Source of the DNA: an uncultured Pelagibacteraceae bacterium
GTDB taxonomy: Bacteria; Pseudomonadota; Alphaproteobacteria; Pelagibacterales; Pelagibacteraceae
DNA: 50,955 bases
Assembly (NCBI GenBank): GCA_902532645.1
Contig: CACAIU010000005.1
Coordinates: 1 to 50,955 of the forward strand
Reading direction: 5' to 3'
Shown in pieces: positions 41,603-49,522 of this stretch. Position 1 is the stretch's first letter, and each line of letters begins with the position of its first letter. Below the pieces are notes generated by a model. It ran no database searches. It saw only the letters and a program-made list of their open reading frames with translations, and was not told the origin of the DNA. Both the position numbers and the translations under genes were made by a program.

Positions 41603-42280
41603 TTATTTTTTTATTTTACCTTGTGCTTTATTAACATCATTTTCTAATTTTCTAACCCACATTGCAGCAGGAATAGATAATGTTAAAAATATAATACCTA
41701 CTAAAGTGTAAGGTTCTAAGTATCTATAATTATATCCCCCTACAGCTGTTGCTGCATGAAATAATTCTGCAACTCCAATGGTAGATAGTAATGGGGTATC
41801 TTTAAAAATTCCAACCAAGTAATTCCCCATTCCCGGTATAGCTATTGGAAAAGCCTGTGGTAAGACAATTCTTCTATACGTATAAAGTGTAGAAAAATTA
41901 AGAGCTCTACAAGCTTCCCATTGTGTTTTTGAAACTCCTTCTAGCGCCCCTCTGTAAACTTCAGATAAATAAGTTCCAAAATGAAGACCGATTGTAATCA
42001 TTCCGCATATCCACGCTGATAATGTAATGCCAAATTGTGGTAATACGAAATAAACAAAAAATAATTGAATTAAAAGAGGTGTAGATCTTATGAATTCGAC
42101 TATTTCTCTATTTATCCAGTTTATAATTCTAAATGGAGTTCTTTGTCCAAGCAAAAAAAATAATCCAACAATTAGAGCAATTGCGTAACCTACACCAGCC
42201 GCAAGTATTGTGTTTAAGGTTGCAATTGCCATTTGTGGCAATATTTCTATTGTAAAATCCCATCTCCACCCCATCTCCAT
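41603..42280 (-). CDS. Polar amino-acid/ectoine-type ABC transporter permease (EhuD-like)
   Basis: HisM/GlnP-type permease: FIRSTPLLIQLFFVYFVLPQFGI, SEVYRGALEGVSKTQWEACRALNFS. Confidence 0.9.
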   Translation of the reverse strand: MEMGWRWDFTIEILPQMAIATLNTILAAGVGYAIALIVGLFFLLGQRTPFRIINWINREIVEFIRSTPLLIQLFFVYFVLPQFGITLSAWICGMITIGLHFGTYLSEVYRGALEGVSKTQWEACRALNFSTLYTYRRIVLPQAFPIAIPGMGNYLVGIFKDTPLLSTIGVAELFHAATAVGGYNYRYLEPYTLVGIIFLTLSIPAAMWVRKLENDVNKAQGKIKK

Positions 42281-42283
42281 AAA

Positions 42284-42955
42284 TTAAATTCTATCCTTTC
42301 CAACTTTTCTAGCTGCTAATACTTCTAGCCATCTTAAAAATGGCACTAATGCAAATCTAGCAATAATATAATAAATTAGTAATGCTGTTCCAAAACACTG
42401 TGCTGATAACCAGGTAATAGAGTTAATTTGTTTTGCTTCAAAAGTTAAATCCACAACTGTTACTAATGCAACCAATGCTGTAGCTTTTAATAATTCGACA
42501 GTTAAATTTGCAGCGGGCGGTAAAATTATTGGAAATATTTGTGGAATAATAATTCTTTTAATTCTTTTTGTGGGAGTAAAATTTAAAGCATGAGCTGCCT
42601 CCCATTGCCCCTTAGGTACTGCAAGAATTCCTGCCCTTACAATTTCTGCACCATATGCACCAAAATTTAAACCTAGAGCTACTACTCCAGCTGTAAATGC
42701 TTCTAGTGATATTCCAAAAAAAGGTAATACATAATATGCCCAAAATAATTGAACTAATAAAGAAGTTCCTCTAAAAAATTCTATATATACCGTAGCAATC
42801 CCTTGTATAGCTAGATTTTTAGAAAGTCTCATCAAACCAAAAATCATAGAAATAATCACATATAAAATCATAGAACAAACAAGAACTTTTATTGTAGTTA
42901 CTGTTCCCAATAAAAGAGTAACGCCATGCTCGTTCAAAAATTCGAAATATGTCAA
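42284..42955 (-). CDS. Polar amino-acid/ectoine-type ABC transporter permease (EhuC-like)
   Basis: HisM/GlnP-type permease: EFFRGTSLLVQLFWAYYVLPFFGI, AEIVRAGILAVPKGQWEAAHALNFT. Confidence 0.9.
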   Translation of the reverse strand: MTYFEFLNEHGVTLLLGTVTTIKVLVCSMILYVIISMIFGLMRLSKNLAIQGIATVYIEFFRGTSLLVQLFWAYYVLPFFGISLEAFTAGVVALGLNFGAYGAEIVRAGILAVPKGQWEAAHALNFTPTKRIKRIIIPQIFPIILPPAANLTVELLKATALVALVTVVDLTFEAKQINSITWLSAQCFGTALLIYYIIARFALVPFLRWLEVLAARKVGKDRI

Positions 42956-42977
42956 AGTATTATCCTTTAGATTTTAA

Positions 42978-43007
42978 AAACCAGGCAACAATTAAGTTGC
43001 CTGGTTT
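42978..43007 (-). terminator. Perfect 12-bp-stem hairpin between binding-protein gene and permease genes (attenuator/processing hairpin)
   Basis: AAACCAGGCAAC-TTAATT-GTTGCCTGGTTT on the minus strand followed by TTAAAATC; located in the 71-bp gap between the two genes. Confidence 0.85.
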
Positions 43008-43026
43008 AATTTTTTAATTATGTAAA

Positions 43027-43872
43027 TTATTTAGTTGAGCAAGCCCACTCTGTAGTCATGTCAGGTGGTGGTAGTTGAGCTTTATCATAGCCATACTTAC
43101 CAGCTCTCTCTAACATTTTTCCAGGATTAGCTAAAACTTTAGCTAAAGCTACGTTGAAAGCTTCTCTGAATTTACTATCACTTTTTCTAAAACCAATACC
43201 AACAACATTTACAGTCTCTTTAGGCATTAATTTAGGATCAGTTACTTCAAAAGCTCCACCTGTTTTTTCTTCATGCTCTTTTGCACCAAAGAAAGTTTGT
43301 ACAGCAGCATCTGCTCTTCCAGCTTTCATCGCTGCTAAAATACCAACTTCACCTTCTACTAGAAGCATTTGACTATCTGGAACACCAGCTTTTTTTGCTG
43401 CCTCTACAGTATTAAAACCAGTTCCTGTTACAAGTTTAGCTCCTGTTCTTATTACATCTGCATAATTATTAATTCCTTTAGGATTACCTTTTGGAACTAA
43501 CATCGCATCACCAAATACTCCGATTGGATCTGAAAAATCAATGTTGGCACATCTACTTTTTAGAATGTACATACCTCCAGTAATCATATCTGATCTATCA
43601 GCGTTTATTCCTGGAATAAGACCTGACCATTCGAATACCTTAGTTTCATGCTCAGTAATACCCATTTCTTCTAAAACAGTTAATGCAATCATGTTCACGA
43701 AACCTAATGCTTCACCATTATCTCCAGCATATGCCCATGGCACAGCGGTTCCAAAACCTAATCTTAATTTGTGACCATCTGCAAGTCTTTCAGTTAACGT
43801 CTTTGCATTAACAGTCGAAATACTAAACAGAAGAACAAACAAAACAGTTAATATTTTATATATTTTTCTCAT
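43027..43872 (-). CDS. Polar amino-acid/ectoine-type ABC transporter substrate-binding protein (EhuB-like)
   Basis: Signal peptide; LRLGFGTAVPWAYAGDNGEALGFVNMIALTVLEEMGI, FEWSGLIPGINADRSDMITGGMYILKSRCANIDFSDPI; directly upstream of the permeases and ATPase. Confidence 0.9.
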   Translation of the reverse strand: MRKIYKILTVLFVLLFSISTVNAKTLTERLADGHKLRLGFGTAVPWAYAGDNGEALGFVNMIALTVLEEMGITEHETKVFEWSGLIPGINADRSDMITGGMYILKSRCANIDFSDPIGVFGDAMLVPKGNPKGINNYADVIRTGAKLVTGTGFNTVEAAKKAGVPDSQMLLVEGEVGILAAMKAGRADAAVQTFFGAKEHEEKTGGAFEVTDPKLMPKETVNVVGIGFRKSDSKFREAFNVALAKVLANPGKMLERAGKYGYDKAQLPPPDMTTEWACSTK

Positions 43873-43969
43873 GATATCCCCCTTGTTATGTTTAGATAAA
43901 TTTAAACAGATAAGATAACGAGTGTACAGCCAGACTGAAAAAAATTTTCAATCTTAAGTTGTTAAATAT

Positions 43970-44758
43970 TTATTTTATATGGATTTTTTCTGATAAATTT
44001 ATTTCACCATCATTTTCGGGTGTCAAATAAACACCCATATCATAATGGTCGTAAGTTTGTTTTAAAATTTTAAGTAAATTAAAAGAATTATCATCTGTTT
44101 TAGGTTTTAGGTTAATAGCTACGCATCTTGGAATATTTTTTTCTACCTTAAACAAGACATTATTAATTTTTAGAGTTTTACCAATCCAATTTCTTTCTTC
44201 CCAAGCCTCCATCCCATCAAAATACAAATTCCCTCTAAATGTTGATATTTCAATTTTTCTATCAATTTTGTTTTCAAAATCTCTAACACTATTTATATTT
44301 ATAAGAGAAATTGAATTGTTAAATATTGATTTATTAGATATGGAGGTATCATAAAAAGGGTACTCATCATTTCTCATAAGTCTAATATCATTTTTTAAAG
44401 AACTCTCTAATTCAATTAATTTTTTTACAAGACCCTCTCTCTCATCAAAGTTATTAATATTAATAGTAATAATTTCTTTATTTTTAAGTGTTAAAGTTAA
44501 ATTATTTCCCTCATTTGAAAAATTATACTTATTAAACACAGGTGTATTTTTAAGTGTTACAATTTTATTCCATTTTCCTTTCCTTGCTTCGGGATTTTTT
44601 TCAAATTCTTTAGATTGATCTAAATCAAGATTTTGAGAAAAAGCAAAAACTCTATCCCCTACTATTCCAATATTTTTATTAATTTTACACTTCTCTAGTT
44701 TTTGAAATGAAATAGATTTAACAGGACAGTTATGTATTGAAGTAATAATTGCACTCAT
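43970..44758 (-). CDS. MOSC-domain protein (YcbX/mARC-like N-terminal beta barrel + MOSC)
   Basis: IITSIHNCPVKSISFQKLEKCKINKNIGIVGDRVFAF; C-terminal FRGNLYFDGMEAWEERNWIGKTLKINNVLFKVEKNIPRCVAINLKPKTD with the MOSC Cys. Confidence 0.82.
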   Translation of the reverse strand: MSAIITSIHNCPVKSISFQKLEKCKINKNIGIVGDRVFAFSQNLDLDQSKEFEKNPEARKGKWNKIVTLKNTPVFNKYNFSNEGNNLTLTLKNKEIITININNFDEREGLVKKLIELESSLKNDIRLMRNDEYPFYDTSISNKSIFNNSISLININSVRDFENKIDRKIEISTFRGNLYFDGMEAWEERNWIGKTLKINNVLFKVEKNIPRCVAINLKPKTDDNSFNLLKILKQTYDHYDMGVYLTPENDGEINLSEKIHIK

Positions 44759-44776
44759 ATAATCTTTAAAAATAAT

Positions 44777-45601
44777 ATGACTTATCTTAATTCAAATCAA
44801 CTTAAACAGTACAATGAAGAAGGATATGTTGCTCCTATAGATGTTTTGACAAAAGAAGAGGCCTTAGCAGCAAAAAATGAAATAGAATTGATAGAAAAAG
44901 AAATGCCAAATGAAATTGACAAATCTGGCAGATATAATGTTCATTTAATCTCTCCTAAACTAGATTCGATTGTCCATAATTCTAAAATTCTTGATGCTGT
45001 TGAAAGTATAATTGGAAAAAATATTTTGGTTTGTAGTACTACTTTATTTATAAAAAATCCTAAACAAGAGGAATTTGTAAGCTATCACCAAGATGCTAAA
45101 TATATTGGGTTGGAACCTCATAATTGGGTTACTGCATGGATAGCAATTACAGACTCCAATAATGAAAATGGTTGCATGAGAATGTGGCCAAAATCCCATA
45201 TAGAACTAAAAGATCATAACCAAAAATTTAACGAAGGGAATCTATTAACTCGTGGCCAAACAGTAGAAGGAGTTCCAGAAAATGAGATTAAATCTATAGA
45301 ACTTAAAGCTGGTCAAATGTCTTTACACCATCCAAGAATAGTTCATGGCTCAGGAATAAACAAAAGTAATGATAGAAGAATTGGTTTTGTTGTCCAAAGC
45401 TATATAGGTACAAATGTAAAACAAACCTTGGGTAAAAACAGTGTTCAAATTGCTAGAGGAAAAGATGAGCTTCATCATCACGAAGTAATTGGTCGTACTA
45501 ATTCGTTTATGAGTGAAGCAGGTAAATCCTTGAGATTAAGAGAAAATAATTATTTGCAAGAAATATTTTATAAAGGTTCAGATAAAAAAGGAACTTACTA
45601 A
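44777..45601 (+). CDS. Phytanoyl-CoA dioxygenase (PhyH) family Fe(II)/2-oxoglutarate oxygenase
   Basis: YHQDAKYIGLEPHNWVTAWIAITDSNNENGCMRMWPKSH (HxD), HHPRIVHGSGINKSNDRRIGFVVQSYIG (distal His and Arg). Confidence 0.88.
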   Translation: MTYLNSNQLKQYNEEGYVAPIDVLTKEEALAAKNEIELIEKEMPNEIDKSGRYNVHLISPKLDSIVHNSKILDAVESIIGKNILVCSTTLFIKNPKQEEFVSYHQDAKYIGLEPHNWVTAWIAITDSNNENGCMRMWPKSHIELKDHNQKFNEGNLLTRGQTVEGVPENEIKSIELKAGQMSLHHPRIVHGSGINKSNDRRIGFVVQSYIGTNVKQTLGKNSVQIARGKDELHHHEVIGRTNSFMSEAGKSLRLRENNYLQEIFYKGSDKKGTY

Positions 45602-45605
45602 CCAG

Positions 45606-46616
45606 ATGAAAAGGACTATTAATCTTGGAGTGATAGGTATCGATCATGGTCATATCTTTGACATGTTAGATGAAATGTTAAAAGAAGGATGTAAATGTGA
45701 ATATTTTTGGACCGAGGGTGATCCATTAACTCTAAAAGAATTTAGTTCAAAATATCCAAATATTAAAAGAAAAGAAAATAAAGAGGAAATATTAAATGAT
45801 TCATCTATTGATATGATTTTAATATCTTCGATCCCTATAGATAGAGCTGGTCATTCAATAGATGCATTAAAAGCTGGTAAAGATGTTATGGTAGATAAAC
45901 CAGGTTGTACTACCTTAGATCAATTAAATAATTTAAAAAACACTGTTAAAGAAACTGGAAAGATATGGTCTGTAAATTTTTCTGAAAGATTTCACGTTGC
46001 TGCAGTTGCTAAAGCTGAAGAATTAGTAAATGAGGGAAAAATTGGTAAAGTAAAGCAAACGATTGGTACAGGTCCCCATAGACAGGGTAATTATGAAAGA
46101 CCTGTTTGGTTTTATAATCGTCAAAGTTATGGAGGAATTATTACCGATATTGGTTCCCATCAAATTCATCAATTTTTGGTTTTTACAAAATCAAATCAGG
46201 CAAAAATCAACCATGCATTAGTAGAAAATACGACAAAGAGAGATAAGCCTGGTTTTCAGGATTTTGGTGAAGTGAACCTTACTGGTAATGGTGGGCATGG
46301 TTATATTCGCCTGGATTGGTTTACTCCAGATGCCCTTCCAACCTGGGGAGATGGAAGATTGTTAATCCTAGGAGACAAAGGTTTTATTGAAATAAGAAAA
46401 TATACAGACTTAGCAAAATCAGAAAAAGGTAATCATTTATATTTAGTAAATAATGATGAGGTGAAGCATATTGATTGTTCTAATGTTAAACTACCCTACT
46501 TTAATAATTTAATTAATGATGTTTTAAACAGAACAGAAACTGCATGTTCTCAAGAACTTACTTATCTTTCAATGGAACTTGCTATTAAAGCTCAAGAACA
46601 AGCTGAAAAAGAATGA
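45606..46616 (+). CDS. Gfo/Idh/MocA-family oxidoreductase
   Basis: GVIGIDHGHIFDML Rossmann start, HSIDALKAGKDVMVDKPGCTTLDQL, GGIITDIGSHQIHQFL. Confidence 0.88.
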   Translation: MKRTINLGVIGIDHGHIFDMLDEMLKEGCKCEYFWTEGDPLTLKEFSSKYPNIKRKENKEEILNDSSIDMILISSIPIDRAGHSIDALKAGKDVMVDKPGCTTLDQLNNLKNTVKETGKIWSVNFSERFHVAAVAKAEELVNEGKIGKVKQTIGTGPHRQGNYERPVWFYNRQSYGGIITDIGSHQIHQFLVFTKSNQAKINHALVENTTKRDKPGFQDFGEVNLTGNGGHGYIRLDWFTPDALPTWGDGRLLILGDKGFIEIRKYTDLAKSEKGNHLYLVNNDEVKHIDCSNVKLPYFNNLINDVLNRTETACSQELTYLSMELAIKAQEQAEKE

Positions 46617-47692
46617 AAAAATACCAAGTAGCAATAATTGGAACCAATATAGGAGCAAAACATTTTGAAGATTTTCAAAAAGTATCTGAGAGATTTAATG
46701 TTCACACATTATGTGGTTTAACTCGGGAAGCTATTGATAAAATATTAAAATCAAATACTGAGACAAAAGTTTCTTTAAATTTTGACGATGTATTAAAAGT
46801 TAAAGAAATTGATATCGTTGATATTTGCCTCCCACCCCATTTGCATTTTTCTGCTTGTAAAAAAGCTATGGAAGCTGGAAAGCATGTGATTTGTGAAAAA
46901 CCATTAGTATCAAGTCTTAAAGAAGTAGATGAATTAGAGAAGATCAGTAAAGCAACGGGTAAGATTATTTTCCCAGTATTTCAATATCGATATGGTTTAG
47001 GATTTTCAAAATTAAAAGCATTGATCAAATCTGGTTTAGTAGGAAACCCATTGGTTGCCTCTTTAGAAACTCATTGGAATAGAGATAAAGATTATTATTC
47101 AAAACCTTGGAGAGGAACTTGGGAAGGTGAACAAGGTGGAGCTATTTTAAGTCACTCTATTCATATTCATGATTTAGTTAGTATGATCCTAGGTCCTGTT
47201 TCTAATGTTTTTGCAAAATTAACAACTAGAGTAAATAATATTGAGGTTGAGGATTGTGCAGCCCTTTCTATTGAAATGGAAAACGGCACATTAGTTACAA
47301 GTTCAATTACATTAGGTGCAGCAAATGATACTAGTAGACTTCGATTTTGTTTTGAAGGATTAACAGCTGAGTCTGGTGCATCACCAGATAAACCATATAG
47401 TCCAGCTGATGATAAATGGGACTTTTTACCAAGAGCTCCTATAACTCAAGCTCAAATAGATGAAGTGTTATCAACAGTAAAAGAATCAAAATCATGGTAT
47501 GCAGGTATGTTTGAAGAAGTTGCAAATAAATTAGATGGCTCTCCTAGTGATGAAGTAACTTTATCAGATGCTAGAAAATCTCTAGAATTTATAACCGCTG
47601 TATACGATTCTTCTAGACAAAATAAGAATATTAAACTCCCTATCAATAAAGATAATCCTTTATATAATTCTTGGTTACCTTTAAATAATTAA
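46613..47692 (+). CDS. Gfo/Idh/MocA-family oxidoreductase
   Basis: VAIIGTNIGAKHFEDF, DIVDICLPPHLHFSACKKAMEAGKHVICEKPLVSSLKEVDELEK, GGAILSHSIHIHDLVSMILGPV. Confidence 0.93.
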   Translation: MKKYQVAIIGTNIGAKHFEDFQKVSERFNVHTLCGLTREAIDKILKSNTETKVSLNFDDVLKVKEIDIVDICLPPHLHFSACKKAMEAGKHVICEKPLVSSLKEVDELEKISKATGKIIFPVFQYRYGLGFSKLKALIKSGLVGNPLVASLETHWNRDKDYYSKPWRGTWEGEQGGAILSHSIHIHDLVSMILGPVSNVFAKLTTRVNNIEVEDCAALSIEMENGTLVTSSITLGAANDTSRLRFCFEGLTAESGASPDKPYSPADDKWDFLPRAPITQAQIDEVLSTVKESKSWYAGMFEEVANKLDGSPSDEVTLSDARKSLEFITAVYDSSRQNKNIKLPINKDNPLYNSWLPLNN

Positions 47693-47694
47693 CC

Positions 47695-48162
47695 ATGGGA
47701 GATTCAAATAAAGCACCAAACGATTTTTTTGATAATTGGAGTAAAATCCAATCAATGTCATATAAAAATGTCATTGAGCTACTTGTGAAGAGAAGTAGTG
47801 AAAAAAAAATATTAGCTTTAATTCAATTTGAATTAGATCAATTTTCAGAAAATGTTCAAAAGGATTTAGTTATTTCTGAAACAAGTTCTTTCTACCAAGA
47901 AATATCCAATCTTTTCAGAGACTCTAACTGGTGGTCAACCGCTACGGTAACAGATGCTTGTAAATATTATTTAAACTGTGCAAGAAATAATATTTCTTAT
48001 TTTGAAAATTATGTAGAGGCAGATAGTGATTTGTCTCAAATTGAAAAAAATGAGATATTTGCTTTGTATCAATTATGTACTTTATTTGTTTCTTGGAATG
48101 CTATTAAAGAAAAACAGATCAGAGAAATTATAGATATTAGAAAAAGTTTATTTTTTAGATAA
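47695..48162 (+). CDS. Hypothetical protein (155 aa), no family recognised
   Basis: Open frame 3 bp after the second Gfo/Idh gene, same strand; soluble, aromatic-rich sequence. Confidence 0.65.
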   Translation: MGDSNKAPNDFFDNWSKIQSMSYKNVIELLVKRSSEKKILALIQFELDQFSENVQKDLVISETSSFYQEISNLFRDSNWWSTATVTDACKYYLNCARNNISYFENYVEADSDLSQIEKNEIFALYQLCTLFVSWNAIKEKQIREIIDIRKSLFFR

Positions 48163-48173
48163 AACTTATCAGT

Positions 48174-48401
48174 ATGAACAAAGAAAACGCAAGTAAACTC
48201 TGGAAAATTATTCAGGAAGCTGGTGATTATCTGGTGGGACAATTACCTGACCATCCAAACCATCCTAAAGGAAGAAACCCATACGCACATGTTGCTATAT
48301 GTGTTAAAAGTAAATTCAATGCAAGCTACAAAGATATTCCTGATGAAAAATATAATGATGTTATTAAATACATTGAATTTTTAAAACAAAATCCAAATTA
48401 A
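48174..48401 (+). CDS. Small hypothetical protein (75 aa), weakly reminiscent of the phage ORF6C C-terminal motif
   Basis: NPYAHVAICVKSKFNASYKDIPDEKYNDVIKYIEFLKQ; last gene of the plus-strand cluster, stop abuts the convergent stop. Confidence 0.55.
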   Translation: MNKENASKLWKIIQEAGDYLVGQLPDHPNHPKGRNPYAHVAICVKSKFNASYKDIPDEKYNDVIKYIEFLKQNPN

Positions 48402-49517
48402 TTATTGTTTTGGAAAGTAATCTTTAAGTTCACCTTCTCGGTAAACATCTGCAGTACAACAATGTAAACCTCCACCAAAAGCGTAGGCATCTCTAAGTTC
48501 TACTGGTATAACTTCCATTCCTAATTTATCTAATTGTTCAGCTTGATATTTTTCACTTTTTTCCACACATACAGTTTTAGGATCTAAAACTAAAACATTC
48601 ATTGATAGCCAAGTTGATGAATAGCATAATGGTGGTGGTTCGTTATGTGCTGGTTGTGCACTGTCTACAATTTCCCAACCATTGTCCTCAAAAAGTCTTC
48701 TTTGTTCTTTAGGAAGTCTTCTTTGTGGGTTATTGATAATTAAACCTTCTTTAATTGGGGTAAAAGTTGCATCAATATGAATTGGATAAGGATCACCTGG
48801 GAAGTTAACTGCGTGAACTCTGTGATCTTTATAATGCCTTTTTAGCCAATCAATTCCTTTTAAATTTGTTGTAAAACCATGTTGAACAACTAAATCTTTA
48901 CCAAATCTTAATACGTCTGCTGCATCAAATAGCGGTTCTTCTTCAGTGGTTACAAAATATTTTTTTTCGGTCCACTCTAATCTTTTTTGAACACCAATTT
49001 TATCTGATAAATAATCTTTTCTGTAATCTGCATCTGTTAATCTTGGTTTTGGAGCAGACTCGTGTCTCATATTAGGATCTTGATTATAATAATCTTTTAA
49101 AAGTGGTCGGTAACATAAATATTCAAACCAACGACAACGATAACTCATTGTAGCTTCTAAGATCTCATTACCCACTGTTAACAAAACATCTCTTGGGGGC
49201 ATGCAGCCAAACATAGTTTCTGCTTCCCAATCAGGAGTGGAAGTTTTTTGATTAAAATCAATTGGTGTTGGTCGATCAACTTTAATACCTCTTTTTTGAA
49301 GCATATTTGAAAAGTTATCTAATAATTCATTTGCTTTATCGACAGTGTCTTTTGTTCTTGGTCCAAACTGACCTCGCATATCACTGTCTTCTGGAACTTT
49401 TGCATCTAATGCAGGCTCTGGCGCTGGAATACAAGTGCCATCCGCTCTTCCAACAATTACATGTTTTAACGGATCCCACTCGTTCCAACTATTAACAATA
49501 GTTTTATTCTCGCTCAT
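48402..49517 (-). CDS. Glycine amidinotransferase-like (AGAT/GATM family transamidinase)
   Basis: NSWNEWDPLKHVIVGRADG; TPDWEAETMFGCMPPRDVLLTVGNEILEATMSYRCRWFEYLCYRPLLKDYY; PIHIDATFTPI; GGGLHCCTADVYREG (putative catalytic Cys). Closely resembles animal GATM as recalled. Confidence 0.9.
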   Translation of the reverse strand: MSENKTIVNSWNEWDPLKHVIVGRADGTCIPAPEPALDAKVPEDSDMRGQFGPRTKDTVDKANELLDNFSNMLQKRGIKVDRPTPIDFNQKTSTPDWEAETMFGCMPPRDVLLTVGNEILEATMSYRCRWFEYLCYRPLLKDYYNQDPNMRHESAPKPRLTDADYRKDYLSDKIGVQKRLEWTEKKYFVTTEEEPLFDAADVLRFGKDLVVQHGFTTNLKGIDWLKRHYKDHRVHAVNFPGDPYPIHIDATFTPIKEGLIINNPQRRLPKEQRRLFEDNGWEIVDSAQPAHNEPPPLCYSSTWLSMNVLVLDPKTVCVEKSEKYQAEQLDKLGMEVIPVELRDAYAFGGGLHCCTADVYREGELKDYFPKQ

Positions 49518-49522
49518 AAAGA

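Noticed and set aside
43873-43969. Possible riboswitch or promoter upstream of the EhuB-like gene
   Set aside because: 97-bp gap with a TTGAAA-like element, but only a weak -10 and no conserved riboswitch structure I could recognise by eye.
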